From: Uranotaenia lowii
Taxonomy: Eukaryota; Arthropoda; Insecta; Diptera; Culicidae
DNA: 64,000 nucleotides
NCBI RefSeq assembly: GCF_029784155.1
Contig: NC_073691.1
Span: 89,238,722 to 89,302,721, forward strand
Reading direction: 5' to 3'
The position numbers and the translations under genes were made by a program. The stretch's first letter is position 1, and the number at the start of each line of letters is the position of its first letter. Shown piece by piece: positions 1 to 11,869 of this stretch. The notes beneath the pieces were generated by a model. The model was not told the origin of the DNA. It searched no databases and saw only the letters and a list, made by a program, of their open reading frames with translations.

Positions 1-1403
1 TTTTTGTAATTTCTTTATTTGAAACGGCAAGAAATGCATCTTGTACCAGGAACGTTGAATGCCTTGCAATAACGATTATAAAAAGTCTATTTAAATCTGA
101 AAATATGTAATTTTTAAACAATCGGATGTACATACATATGAAGAAGTTATTCAAATTCAAACATGTTAGAAGTTAAAAATTATTTTATTATTTAAAACAA
201 AAAAAAATTGACCTTTTGAAAATAACTCAACACCGATACAACCTTGGCGTTATGTCATATCTCGTTCGAAATCAGTTCTGCTGATCATAAATCTCCCCGA
301 TTCAGGTATATCACATTCCATCAGTCAACCAATCAAAAAGAGCATAAAATTGTAATCCAAACAGACAAACACTCGTTCCTCCAATGTTCTTTTTACGACC
401 CCATCCAAAGCTAGCGCCCTTTTTCGGAATCAATGAAACGGAATCACCGGTGGTTGCAACAAAATCCTTTTTTCTGACTTGATGTTTTTTTTCTTCTTTC
501 ATTCTTGGCTCGTCTCCTCTCGGATCCACCGGAATGGCAAATCGTGATGGTTTGTGGGAAACTGCTGCCATCGGATGTTATCGAGTAGCGGATTGCCACT
601 GTTTGTTTACCACCGGGTGATGCGGAGTTTTTTTTCTGTTCGATTGCCTCTTCTCGTAGAACGGATGCGAGGAGGGGAAAACCATGAAGGATTACAATCG
701 CTTTTCACTTTCGATTTCAATTTTTCCGTTAGCCGCCTTCATCCATCGAGTGATACGTGAAATGCACACGGGTAGATAATGGAAATTGATTGGGCTCAAA
801 AGCGGTTGATTCTTTTGATCTTTTGGAATTCCCTTTAAAAGCTTTCGTCTTGCAGGTATGGCCTTGCCGATTCTTGAAAGTTGGCGGGTCTTTGAAAGCT
901 TAAGGGATTTTTGCCAATACGTTACTTTGCTTATTTTTGCAGCAATTTCTTAGCATTTTTTTTATGAAGAATCTATTTCGAAGCCTGAATGGAAAATTTT
1001 GAAATCAGAGTTACACAATTAAAAAAGGAATCAGAAATGAGTATTTTGGAGAACGAATTTTTGTTCACACATTTAAAAACTAAAATGCACAACCAGACAC
1101 ATAGCAATGTATGGCAAAAAAGCTAATCATGATCGTTAAAAACCCCGATCATGTTGCATTTGTTGGCAATAGGAAAAACTGGTATGTATTCCATAATTTA
1201 ACGAAGCTTGAACAGCAAATTTGGTAGAATCTTGAGATGGTCTTACGGGCTGTTGAGCTCCCCTGCCAAACAACTCATCAATGGTCTTGATGCTTAGATC
1301 TTCATGCGTCAGTTTTTGTGGTTAGTGGATGTGCCAAGACTGCATGACTGCCCAGCAAAAACAATGCCTGTAAAAATGCTGATTAGTATTCGAATACAAA
1401 TAA
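1..1403. other. intergenic DNA, no gene recognised
   Basis: No coding region or RNA gene can be supported here. Short open frames exist, but none has a recognisable motif. Bases 7-22 resemble the extreme 3' end of LINE C near 60350-60365 (the shared core reads TTTCTTTATTTGA on the plus strand). They may therefore be the end of a minus-strand LINE 3' UTR, but the match is too short to call. Confidence 0.5.
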
Positions 1404-1565
1404 GGCTAGGCTCATTTAGAATCCGGACAGCTACAAACGTGTGAATTTTAAAAACTACTCATTTGATCGAAAAACTTTATATGGAGGAAATGAAGGTGTT
1501 AATATGACATTTCATCTAAAAATATACCTAATACAAATAATATACCGTTGAAAAAAATACTCTTA
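1404..1565 (+). repeat. Tc1/mariner-like terminal fragment, copy 1
   Basis: About 155 bp match the reverse complement of 22915-23057 at roughly 80% by eye. Both begin with a GGCT...ATTTAGAATCCGG block and run through a shared AAACGTGTG...GATCGAAAAACTTT region into GGAGGAAATGAAGGTGTTAATATGA. A third, shorter match to the outer block lies at 18606-18636. The layout, a short end motif followed by a putative 5' leader, suits a Tc1/mariner end, but no transposase is present. The family call is inference. Confidence 0.5.
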
Positions 1566-2082
1566 CTTTATCATAAAATCTCTTTTTTATCTTTGCACAC
1601 TTTTTTCAGTCATGTAATGATCTATTATTTTTACCACAGAAGCAAAACCTTTGCAAAATCATGATACTTTTCATAAATTCACCTGGAAAAACCAATAGGA
1701 ATTTGGTTGGAACCTTTTCATGAGTAGGCATTTGGTTTTAACATGAATTTCCTGGTCCATCAGGACCATCACCCATCATCATCCATCAGACCTGGTCCAA
1801 TGATGTCTCATTGCGAAAAAAACCGGTTGCAGAGATTGCGATCTATAGAACTGCTCACTATTATAATAGTGAGCATAATAATTTTAGTTATTTACTTGGT
1901 GTCTACTAGTCAGGCAACACTTTTTAGCTGCCGGAAACGGATTTACTGCATTGTTAAGGGGTCTGCATTCAGTAATCCCCAATATCCAGAGTCTTTTAAC
2001 CACAATTGAGATCAAGGGTTCCACTCCGATGCTTGGCTTGAACTTCGTGGGCATTCAAGAGTAACTCCTCATACATCTTAAC
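1566..2082. other. intergenic DNA with a 24-bp perfect palindrome
   Basis: No gene recognised. A frame at 1743-2009 has one hydrophobic stretch but no family signature. A perfect 24-bp palindrome, TGCTCACTATTA and its complement, lies at 1852-1875. Confidence 0.4.
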
Positions 2083-3447
2083 TAGAGATGTACCGAATAT
2101 TCGGTCGGCTGAATATTCGGCGCCGAATATCGCCGAAAAACCGTTAAGCCGAATATTCGGCTTACCGAATAGTTGAGCTAAGTATTCGGCCGAATAGGCC
2201 GAATATCTACTACAGACTTGTAAATTTTTTTCAAATAATTTATGATAATTTATAAAATATCCAAAAGTAATGTTGTAAAAGCTACACAATCATTAAAAAC
2301 TTTTGGTTTCAGCAAAACATCTAAGGTGTATCCGCGTATATTTCACTGTAGATCGTACAGGATAATGCTGGAAGGTAACGCTTTATTCTCCAATTATAGT
2401 TTATTCCACATTTTCTGGATATATTCAGGCTTGCCCATAAATCTAGTAAAGAATCCAGATAAGTCAAATCTCGACCGGATGTCCAGATATTGTTTAATAC
2501 TTCTCGAGGTTTGCTCGAGTTTATTCAGATTATTTGCTAAATGAAATAAAAAAACTCAAATTCCTCTTTAAAATTATTTAGATTTCGTGTTGAATTTTTC
2601 AAAAACTTAAAAATATACATAAATTTTGCCCTTTTGAATTTTTATTTTTTCAAAAATCGTTCTGGTTGCCTGAGCGTCTGGATACGTGTGATTGAAAGTT
2701 TTGTATGCTTAAGGTTAAAGATAAAACTGAGTAACAAAAAAAGATTTTTTGAAAATAGTCCAGGGTTTTCCAACTGAATTAGACTAATATTGACGCCCTG
2801 AGTCCGAAAATGACCATGGTTTTGTTCAATCAGGTCAGGATATTAGAATACTGTATCTCAAAAAGTTGACCTAATACAGCAGAATCAATGTGATATTCTA
2901 ACTCAGGACACAACAATTAGTCTAAATCAGCTGAGAAACCCCAGACTATTTTTTGGCTGTCACCCAGTGTAATCTATCTTTTCAACAACTTTTTTAAAGA
3001 TATCTTGCTCAAAATCGACCTTCATCTAATTCAATATCAGAGAAGCAATTTCAAATAGCTTGGCACCTGTTTCGACATGTTTTATTCCAGATTTCATAGA
3101 AACGCAATCGTTTTGGCGATAAACGCCCTCGAAGCGAATAGTCATCTGATGTCTTTTCAGTTATTGGTGACATTTTAAAAATCAAAAAGACCACTTTTTA
3201 AAAATATATCTTGTAATACATCATCCGATAATATCATCTGGTTGAAAATAATCGACTTAAAACATGAGGGGCATTAATATGGGACGAAAAGAAAGCATTG
3301 AAATAATCGCTAAAAGGTTTTTTCATTGAAAACTCTATAGAATATTCCACCGAATATTCGGCCGAATATTCGTTTGGCCGAATAGTTGAAAAGGTCAATA
3401 TTCGGTATTCGGCCGTTCGCCGAATACCACTATTCGGTACATCTCTA
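2083..3447. mobile_element. hAT-type non-autonomous element (TAGAGATGTACC ends)
   Basis: The 1365-bp element starts TAGAGATGTACCGAATA and ends with the inverted GGTACATCTCTA. It is flanked by an exact 8-bp direct repeat ATCTTAAC at 2075-2082 and 3448-3455. Eight-base target duplications and short inverted ends are typical of hAT transposons. Both ends are packed with the palindromic motif CCGAATATTCGG and variants (about 2095-2205 and 3348-3436), as expected of subterminal transposase-binding repeats. The interior has no transposase, so the element would need one supplied in trans. The boundaries are firm; the hAT call is inferred from the duplication length and end structure. Confidence 0.85.
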
Positions 3448-3709
3448 ATCTTAACCATTTGGGCCAAATACAATTCAGAAAAACCCAACAGTTCATGATT
3501 TTACAAGGCGACTGTGAAGAATTTCCAAAGCGATTGTGCAAAATTATATTTACCATGTCTTTTTGCATCGTAAATAGCCTAACAAACGTTATTTTAAAAA
3601 TCTGAAAAAATAAGCAAGATAGCAAAAATTATTCATTACAAGATACCGATCTCCATACATTCGCCATAGAAACTGCAACGGACAAATTTTCAGACAACAT
3701 CAGCACCAT

Positions 3710-3939
3710 CACCAACGAGATTTGCAGAGAGGCGCTTGACTGGAATCCAGAAGGTCATCGAAGAAGAGGCAGGCCCAGAAACTCGTGGCGGCGAAGCCTA
3801 GCCGCTGAAATCCGAACTGTCGACGAGAATCTTGACTGGGACCAGGTGAAGTCGCTGGCTCCGGATCGTCACTAGTGGAGGTCTTTTACCACGGCCCTAT
3901 GCACCGGAGGATCGGCGCGGGATCATTAAGAAAGTAAGT
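3710..3939 (+). mobile_element. 5'-truncated RTE LINE copy (3' end only)
   Basis: This is a 230-bp fragment of the same RTE family as the 6590-9710 element, in the opposite orientation. It encodes only the last residues of the reverse transcriptase ORF (from an EICREALDWNPEGHRRRG-like stretch) and ends in its own stop codon at about 3872, where the longer copy reads on. It finishes with an ATTAAGAAAGTAAGT tail, like the short tails of RTE elements. An 11-bp target duplication, ATCAGCACCAT, flanks it at 3699-3709 and 3940-3950. This is a clean product of target-primed reverse transcription with 5' truncation. Confidence 0.9.
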
Positions 3940-4168
3940 ATCAGCACCATATGCTGACGGAAAAGGTCAACATTTCTCTCCAAATGGGTTGATCGCTCGG
4001 AGCGTGTACATATTTGACATAAGGTACACTCTAATATGCGTTTTATTCAATTCTGTAAAAAATCTATTCAAGATACACTCTGATATGCTTTTGTTCAGTT
4101 TCGCAACAAACTTATGCAATTTCATGAACAAAATTGAGTACCTAGTTTTTTCGCCATATAAAATTGTA

Positions 4169-6386
4169 CACTGCAAAAAATCTACATTTAAATCGTATGT
4201 TTCTCCACACATACGTTTCTATTCAACATATCGATTTTATTAGAATAAAATAATAACCACTATTTTCACACATAAACGTTATGTGTGGACAAAACAATTG
4301 GCTGATTGTTTCGAAATGAGCGTGTTGAAGCAGTCCAAAAATCATCGAAAACTTTTACGATGATATTTTTGTTTTGTTTCAAAATGGCGCGAACGCAAAA
4401 TCAATCGACTTCAATTTTTCACTCCGTTGTTTGTGTGGTAAAAATGGATCGGAAAAGAAAGTGGCGTTAGTTTTCCGGATTAAAAACACCTCAGCAGCGG
4501 TGTGTAAACTCGCTTCGGAAAGGATCATTCGGCTGATTTTTTCCGAGTTTAACTTGTTGTGTGCAGATTGATTTTATCTTCGTTCCAATCATTACGTGAT
4601 TGCACACAAAACGAAGAGAACAGTTCTGCATTGATGTTTTCCATGCCTCGCAGGAATAAAATCACACCAACGAAACAACAGAACGAAGCTTACCGTACAC
4701 GAATGCACACGACTCACGAGCGATCGTTGCCGCCGACGGACCGAGTTAACATTCCTCGCACCCTTCTCTCGCTCGTTTCCCGTTCCCTTGTATCTATCAA
4801 TTCTAGCCACGCCCCCATGCGTTGTCCGATTGATGTGTTCGGCTGCCGAACGAAAACGTTTTGAAATTTGAATTCGCAGAACTGTACGTTCGCTTTGCTG
4901 ATGTTTCCCCCGATTGCTGTTTAGTCCTGCCGAGTTTACCCGAAGCTTTCTTCCTGGTGCTTTCCGAGTTGAACTATAGATAGCATCATTGCAGTTTGAG
5001 TTTAACGAAATAAAATCGTTCTGCAAAGAAGGGCAAAGTGCGAGTATGTAGACTCGCGATTTTAGCATCTCTGCACCTCAGTCAGGAAGAGAAAGCTTCA
5101 TCCGGATGGAACCAATTTGCTGCCACCAGAAAATGCCGCTGCCAAGATCCTTCCGCCGAACCGCTGAGATAAGTTTTCCCGATACTGTTTCGCTGAAGCG
5201 GGAACCGATGGTCAATATGTTCAACAAATCAAAAAGGAACAACTGGGAGAGTAGGAAATTATGGAAGCCCCCGTAGGTCCAGCCTGAGGACAGAAACTGC
5301 AACGCAGGTAAATACATGCACGATTTTTTTGTATTAGAATTGTTACAAATCTCAATTTTAATTTTCAGAAAGGAAAACAGTTTAAAGCTGTCAGCAGTTC
5401 ACGATCACTGAATCTTCTCAGTATGCCCCTGAATTCTCGGAAAGTCGTTCTTACAAAGAAAATTTATAAATTTCGATGCCGGGTGACAAGAGAAGTTGCG
5501 AGCGGATCGCTCAAGTTACCACGATAGCGTTGTTTTGGAAAATCGATTGATAATTTTTTTTTATTTGATAAAAACTTAAATTTATCACAAATAAAATTAT
5601 TGAATAAAATTGACTTTCAAATTATAACATTGTTCCTTTTTTTTCAATGAAAGTAGGAGAAAAATAAACAACAAAAGGCTTCATTATCTATTAGGGTCCA
5701 CATATAGCCTTCAAATGCAAAATTTTATAACGTACATTTGAACCGCATATGCCTTGTATGTGTCGGCACACATAACCATTCTATGTTTTTTGTTATATGT
5801 GGGACACATATTCTTAAATTGCGAGACAAATTGCAAAAATCTTTATAGGGTCACACATAGCCTCAATATGTCGATTTCGTTGAGTGTACAATTATTAAAA
5901 GTTGCAAATAATGCAGAGTTGAAATAATAATGCACAAGAAATAACTGTCAAATGACTTGCAGTTTTCGCTAGGTATCCGGTACTTAAATTTGAGCAAACG
6001 GGTATATTTATTCATCTCAATTTAATTCAACAATAATTAGCATCGAAGAAAATTTCAGTTGAGTGCTGTTTTTGATTCACATTTTTGAAATTTGCATTCA
6101 AATTTGTGTTACATGCCATTTAATATTACTTTATTCAAATGTCTTATTGTTGAAAATTCCGTCATATGTGATGTTTCTTTTTATTTACATCATATGTGAT
6201 GTAATTTTACATCAGATAATCGTGTTTCGTGTCAAGAAATATTAGTGTTATCAAAGTTCAGTTCTGTGAAGGATTAATATTTTTTGAATATGTTAATTTA
6301 CATTAAGAAATCGCTTTCTATGTCTTGTAATAATAAGGGTTTCCAATTTCAGTGCTGTTAAGGATTCAGATTTTTTTTTTGCAGTG
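4169..6386. mobile_element. TA-flanked inverted-repeat DNA element, family unresolved
   Basis: The left end reads CACTGCAAAAAATCTAC. The right end is the inverted TTTTTTTTTTGCAGTG at about 6371-6386. Both are bordered by TA (4167-4168 and 6387-6388), which suggests a TA-targeting superfamily such as Tc1/mariner. The first 230 bases match 10048-10277, including a CACATAAACGTTATGTGTG palindromic stretch and an ATG followed by Ala-Arg codons (4384 here, 10268 there). No transposase motif was recognised in the 2.2 kb. Longer frames at 4559-5068 look like chance. The end pairing rests on a short repeat, so the right boundary is less certain than the left. Confidence 0.55.
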
Positions 6387-6589
6387 TAGATTAGGAACAG
6401 TTTTGTACGAACTGTAAAAATCCGAATAAAAGTCAAAAAGCGAGACGAGATCTTTAAAACCTTCAGATACAAGCAGCTTCAAATGAAGATATAACAACAA
6501 CAAAAAATGCGAGTAAGCTTTGAGCTAATAAGAAAAAAAATTGTTCAATTTTGAGTTCGCAGTGTGATACTGTAGTTTGATTCTATTTA

Positions 6590-9500
6590 ATTAATTACTT
6601 TACTTAATGATCCCGCGCCGATCCTCCGGTGCATAGGGCCGTGGTAAAAGACCTCCACTGTTGACGATCCGGAGCCAGCGTCTTCACCTGGTCCTAGTCA
6701 AGATTCTCGTCGACAGTTCGGATTTCAGCGGCTAAGCTTCGCCGCCACGAGTTTCTGGGTCTGCCTCTTCTTCGATGACCTTCTGGATTCCAATCTAGCG
6801 CCTCTCTGCAAATCTCGTTTTCATCTCTTCGCAGCGTGTGCCCAATCCATCTCCACTTACGTTCCCGAATCTCGATTTCTAGAGCCTTTTGATGACACCG
6901 GCGATGTAGTTCCTCATTCGAGATCCAGTTGCCAGGCCACCAAGCGCGGATGATATTCCGCAGGTAGCGGTTTACAAATACTTGCAGTTTTCGCGTCGTT
7001 ACCGCATATGTGCACCAAGTTTCGCACCCGTACAGCAATACGGATTTGACGTTTGAGTTGAAGATTCGGATTTTCGTTCGTAGAGAGATCTGGCGTGACC
7101 GCCAGATGTTTTGAAGACTCGCAAACGCAAATCGGGCCTTTCTGATCCGGGTTTCGATGTCTTTTCTGGTACCACCATCAGGCGTTATCTGGCTACCAAG
7201 ATACTGGAAGCATTCCACTTTCTCAACTTGTTGCCCAGCTACCATGAAACTGGAGGGATTTCCTGTGTTGATCTCCATCGACTTGGTCTTTCCGACATTG
7301 ACTTTGAGACCTGCTGCCTTGGAACTTTCGGTGAGGTCGTCGAGTTTGCTCTGCATGTCTTGTTGTGTTTGGGCGAGCAAAACAATATCGTCAGCCAGGT
7401 CAAGGTCGTTCAGTTGCTCCATTGTTGCAGGATTCCACGGCAATCCTCGGTTCGGTGCACAGTCGATCGATCCAGTCAGAATCTCATCCATTACGATTAG
7501 AAAAAGTAGCGGTGATAGAATACATCCTTGTCTCACTCCAGCAGTTACCGGGATTGGTTTGGACAAGACACCGTCGTGCAAGACCTTGCACGAAAATGCC
7601 TCGTATTGTGCTTCGATGAGATGGACTAGTTTATCTAGGACCCCTCGTCGCCTTAGAGCCGCCCAGATGTTTTCGTGGTTAAGTCGGTCGAATGCTTTTT
7701 CGAAATCAACGAACACCAGCAGAAGAGAGTCCTGGAATTCGTTGATTTGTTCCAGTATGATTCGTAGCGTTGTGATGTGGTCCACACATGATCGTCCGGA
7801 TCGGAATCCAGCTTGTTGCCGTCGGAGTGTAGCGTCGATTTTCTCCTGGATCCTGTTCAGGATCACTTTGCAGAGTACTTTGAGGGTTTTACAGATCAAC
7901 GTTATGCCTCGCTAGTTACCGCACTCTGTTAGGTCTCCTTTCTTTGGGACTTTTACGAGGACACCCGGCATCCAGTCGGCCGGGAATGTTGCAGTATCCC
8001 AGATGTCAGCGAAAAGACGGTGCAACATTTGTGCTGACAGGGCAGGGTCGGCTTTCAGGATTTCAGCAGGGATGCAATCGATCCCAGGTGCTTTGTTGGA
8101 TTTCATGTTTTTGATTGCCGCTTCTATTTCAGCCAGCGAGGGCGCTTCCGAGTTGACGCCATTTGTGCGACTTACTGTTGGCGCTTCGAGCTGCGGGTTT
8201 TATTGACCATCGCTATTCGTGACTCGGAAGAGTTGTTCAAAGTGCTCAGTCCATCGTTTGAGCTGATCTGTTCGATCAGTCAATAACTGACCTGCTCGGT
8301 CTTTCAGCGGCATTCTTGCATTAGTCCTTGCACCACTGAGGCGGCGAGAAATGTCATAAAGTAATCGGATATCTCCATTGGCGGCGGCTCTTTCCCCCTC
8401 TTCGGCTAGGGAGTTTGTCCAGGCTCTCTTGTCTCCTCTACAAGCTCGTTTAACTGCCTTTTCCAGCTCCGCATATCGTAAACGGGCGGCTGCTTTGGCT
8501 GACCCGGTACATGCCAGCTCAATTCCGACTTTCACCTTTCTCCGATCATCGACCATCCTCCAAGTTTCATCCGACATCCATTCACTCCTTCTTCCACAAA
8601 CTTTATCGAGAGTACCATGGCTCGTCGTGATAAAGGCATTCTTGATTCCACACCACTGTTCTTCGACTGCTCCGTCTGTCGGCAGCTCCGAGGCTCGGGA
8701 TTCTAGCTGTTCAACGTATGCCCTTTTCACCTCTGGATTCTCCAACCGGCGGACGTCGTATCGACACCCGACTTTCTCCTCGCGCCGTTGGACACGTGCA
8801 ACTCTCAGACGTATCTCGCCAAGGACGAGGTGATGGTCAGATGCAATGTCTGCGCTTCGTTTGTTGCGGACATCAAGAAGGCTCCTTCTCCATTTTCGAC
8901 TGATGCAGATGTGGTCAATTTGATTTTCTGTTCGGTCATCTCGGGATACCCAAGAGACCTTATGAGCTGGTCGATGGGGGAAAAGCGATCCACCGATCAT
9001 CATGTTGTTGTTGCCACAAAATTCTACAAACAGCTCTCCGTTTTCGCTCATCTGTCCTAGGCCATGGCGCCCCATGATGCGGTCAAGGTCCTGATTGCCG
9101 GAGCCAATCTTTGCGTTGAAGTCGCCCAAATGGATTTGAATGTCACCCTTCGGAATTCTCTCAACCACGCTGTTCAGTTGACTGTAAAACTGCTCTTTCT
9201 CCTGCAAGTCGGCAACGTCAGTTGGCGCATAACACTGGACCATTGTAAGGTTTCTAACCCGTGTTCTGAATCTGGCTACGATTATTCTTTCGTTTATCGG
9301 TTCCCGTCTAATGAGGGCCGCGTAGGCCTGCAGGCTTAACAGGAAACCAACTCCTCGTTCCCGACTAGCATGTTCTCCTCGTATGCCAGAGTAAAGCAGG
9401 ACTTGCCCGGAATGTGTATTGTGTTCTCCATTATTAGGCCAACGGACTTCGCTCAGTCCCAGAATTTCAAGCTTGAGGCGGCTAGTCTCTCTAGCAAGTT

Positions 9501-9710
9501 GTTCCATTTTGCCTTGTTGGGCAAGGGTTAAAATATTCCAAGTTCCAATTCGTGTCCGTGTTTTCATGTTAAAAGTCGTCGCCAGAGTTCCAGGTCGGTC
9601 ATTTCTTTCGGATTTCGTAACAATTCAAAATCGGGAGCAGCTGATTACTCAAGATATGCCCGAAACATTACGAATTGGGAAATCCTATCTTTGTTTCCAA
9701 ACACCTAGGT
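6590..9710 (-). mobile_element. RTE-clade non-LTR retrotransposon, near full length
   Basis: A minus-strand LINE with a single ORF for endonuclease plus reverse transcriptase, and essentially no 3' UTR: the ORF's natural stop lies only some 15 bases before the ATTAAGTAAAGTAATT-type tail at about 6590-6607. RTE elements typically have one main ORF, a very short 3' UTR and short-repeat tails. The 5' leader is about 140 bases (9568 to roughly 9710); its exact end and the target duplication could not be found. The 230-bp copy at 3710-3939 shares the last part of this element. Confidence 0.85.
6604..9567 (-). pseudogene. RTE endonuclease/reverse transcriptase ORF with three premature stops
   Basis: One continuous minus-strand frame of 987 codons from the ATG at 9567 to a stop at 6604-6606. 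It is interrupted only by in-frame stops at 8200-8202 (TAA), 7912-7914 (TAG) and 6694-6696 (TAG), with no frameshift. The N-terminal half is an APE-type endonuclease: GTWNILTL, GLSEVRW with its catalytic Glu, HLGDFNAKIG, NQIDHICISRKWRRS and ASDHHLVLGEI are all visible. The reverse transcriptase follows: FVDFEKAFDRLNHE, GVRQGCILSPLLF, the catalytic LADDIVLLA (Leu in place of the usual Tyr or Phe), LKVNVGKTKSM and FQYLGSQIT. The 6694 stop replaces a Trp codon, judged from the 3710-3939 copy. The 7912 stop also fits TGG to TAG. As it stands the gene cannot make full-length protein. Confidence 0.9.
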
Positions 9711-10047
9711 AGGTTGCCGCTAATGGAAAATAAACGAGGTAAGTGTTATTAATCTGTTATTGATTCCTTTTTGAATATGTTCTTTTCGTTATTGCAGCGG
9801 TTTTTAATTCGGTGGATGAGTAAACAGAAACTTACTGTGATTATTGAAGAATAAATCGGTTCCAGGGAAAGTATTCGACAACAAAACATGAAAACAAACT
9901 CCCACTAAGATTAATTGAATTGAATATAGACAGAATTTTCAATTATATCGTGTTTATTTGAAGTATAGATTATGAAAGAAGTACAATATATTCAGTCGCT
10001 GACGTTTCTGATTCGCTTTAGAATGTTTCTCTTTACGTCGCTTTCTA
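9711..10047. other. intergenic DNA
   Basis: Nothing recognisable. It is AT-rich sequence between the RTE 5' end and the next inverted-repeat element. Confidence 0.4.
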
Positions 10048-10776
10048 CACTGCAAAAAATCGACATTTTATTTGTATGTTTCTCTTCACATACGATATCA
10101 AAATTGTTCTACATTTCGATTTAATTAGCATAAAATATTAATTATTACAATCACACATAAACTTTATGTGTGATTTATTAATAATGCTGAGTGTTTTAAA
10201 ACGAGCGTGTAGAAGCTGTCCAAATAACATCGAACACGCTGTTCGATGAAATTTTACTATTTTCAAGATGGCTCGTAAGATAACAAAAGTTCATTTTTTG
10301 CGGTTCCTTGCATCGAAGCTAAGAAGAAAAAAACAATTTATATCACAGTTTGTCGTGCTCGAAATGTCTCCTAAAAGCTTTATCCGAAAGGCAGCAAAAT
10401 ATGGCATTAAGACACCAACGATGAGAGGAAAAATCCATGCCAGAACTGGATGGAGATTCACAATTTCGATCTAAGGTAATGGATGATATATTAAGCAGCA
10501 ATTGTAATCGAACGTTTCATCGTTAGTTTTTTGTTTCAGCTTCTGATTTTCGGTAAATTTGAAACTGGCACAGATCGATTACAGCCAAATTAGAAGATGA
10601 GTGAGCAATTTTAAATTTTGACCTATTCGAAGGAGCAGCAGCTGAAGGAGGAAATAGTTTCGGAAACCGCGGCAGTTATGGAATGTGTTGAACTGTTAAA
10701 CTTGGGTACACCTCAGTTAACAGCCGTTCCTGAGCTTCTAATCCGAAGATCCGGAATAGCACGACAGTGGGAAAAA
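10048..10776 (+). mobile_element. second copy of the CACTGCAAAAAAT element, right end missing
   Basis: It starts CACTGCAAAAAATCGAC after a TA at 10046-10047 and follows the left part of the 4169-6386 element for about 230 bases, including the ATG with Ala-Arg codons. A 68-codon frame (10268-10474) starts at that ATG; it is rich in Lys and Arg (ARKITKVHFLRFLASKLRRK) and has no known domain. Another frame at about 10618-10818 is unrecognised. The matching right end is not visible before the P-element fragment at about 10777, so this copy is probably truncated or interrupted. Confidence 0.5.
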
Positions 10777-11275
10777 AACTTATGTTTTATTCTGGAGTAC
10801 ACCAAACCTGCTGTGTAATATATGCTGTTTACGTGAGTGATTTCAAAAGTTGATTTCTCATATATTATTTCTCAATTGCGATTGTTTTTATCAAACTGCG
10901 TTTTCTTCCTTTTTTCCTTGATTAAACGTTTCGAGAAGTAACTAAGGGTATTTGAAAGATGATGTTGGAGTCCAAAAAGTAGTCTTAGGTCAGCCGATAC
11001 ATTTCCTAACTTTTTAGGAGCTACAATTTGATTCACAACAATTGATTTGTAAGCACTAGCGAATTTGCTTGGGTTAGGATGATTGTTGTTGGCATTTTTC
11101 CATCGAATGATAGAAAAATGATGCTCAAGGCAATCCTGGGAAAGATTTCGCGTACTTAAGAAGAAAAATCCATAGTTCTTTCTTAAGTCTTTAAAAAGCT
11201 TTTCAATTGTTGCTATGTACAGCAACCATCGATCAATGAAGAAGGGTTTTTGAGATCGTGATGTAAGTTGGGGGT
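10777..11275 (-). pseudogene. P-element transposase C-terminal fragment (solo copy)
   Basis: About 500 bp are nearly identical, in the same orientation, to 14630-15120 in the larger P relic. On the minus strand it encodes the C-terminal P/THAP9-like region: LFKDLRKNYG, then LSQDCLEHHFSIIR, then NPSKFASAYKSIVVNQIV. The similarity stops abruptly on both sides (about 10777 and 11275), so only the 3' part survives here. No inverted ends of a complete P element were identified. The match to the P family is from the conserved LSQD-LE-FS-IR-type block and its link to a THAP-bearing relic 4 kb away. Confidence 0.75.
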
Positions 11276-11869
11276 TGTTCTTTTTTTGCAAGTATTCTGA
11301 TTTTAAAGTAGGTATTTATTAAGACAAAATTGATAAATTATGAAAAAAAATTCCTAAATTGCGATTTTTGTTAAGCATTAAATCATGAATAGCTGTTCAC
11401 ACGTTGATACAAACCACATGTTTTGTTCAGCGAAGTTTATGTGCACTAAAATTCGCATCTTTTGATGGCATTGGTATCAAAAATATTTTACGCTTGGTAC
11501 ACATTTTGGTCAGTTGAATTCAAAATTTTTGGACCAAAAAATTTTTTTTCTTGAAAATAGCTTGCTAGTTTTACATTTTGATACAAATTCGGTTCATTTG
11601 GTATTTTTCACGTGTAGTTTTTAACTCAAACAAAATTAAAAAAATATAAAATATATAAATATTATGAAATTTTTTGGACTCAGAATTTATTTAAAATCAA
11701 ATCTTTTGAAAGTGGACTTTTTTTAAAGATTGCGCTTGCGGAACCTCTAAACATGATTTTTTTTAGTCGGCTCCATACAAAAGTTTGTTCTGCACATCCT
11801 AATCTACCATTTGGAGGGTGAGCCCCCAGATTCCCAGAAGTTATGCAATTTTGGGACACCCTAATATAT
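11276..11869. other. AT-rich spacer between P fragment and foldback element
   Basis: No gene recognised. It ends with a CACCCTAATAT stretch that supplies the ATAT at the left border of the foldback element. Confidence 0.4.

Noticed and set aside
311..760. Overlapping frames on both strands
   Set aside because: No motif, no codon signature, and they overlap each other; treated as chance.
1743..2009. 88-codon frame with a hydrophobic segment that could be a small membrane protein
   Set aside because: It starts in a simple repeat of CATC/CAGG phrases and has no family feature or supporting context.
4559..5068. Frames of 101 and 158 codons on opposite strands
   Set aside because: They lie within an inverted-repeat element, overlap on opposite strands, and show no conserved domain.
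7111..9712. Several plus-strand frames up to 252 codons
   Set aside because: They are shadows of the minus-strand RTE ORF.
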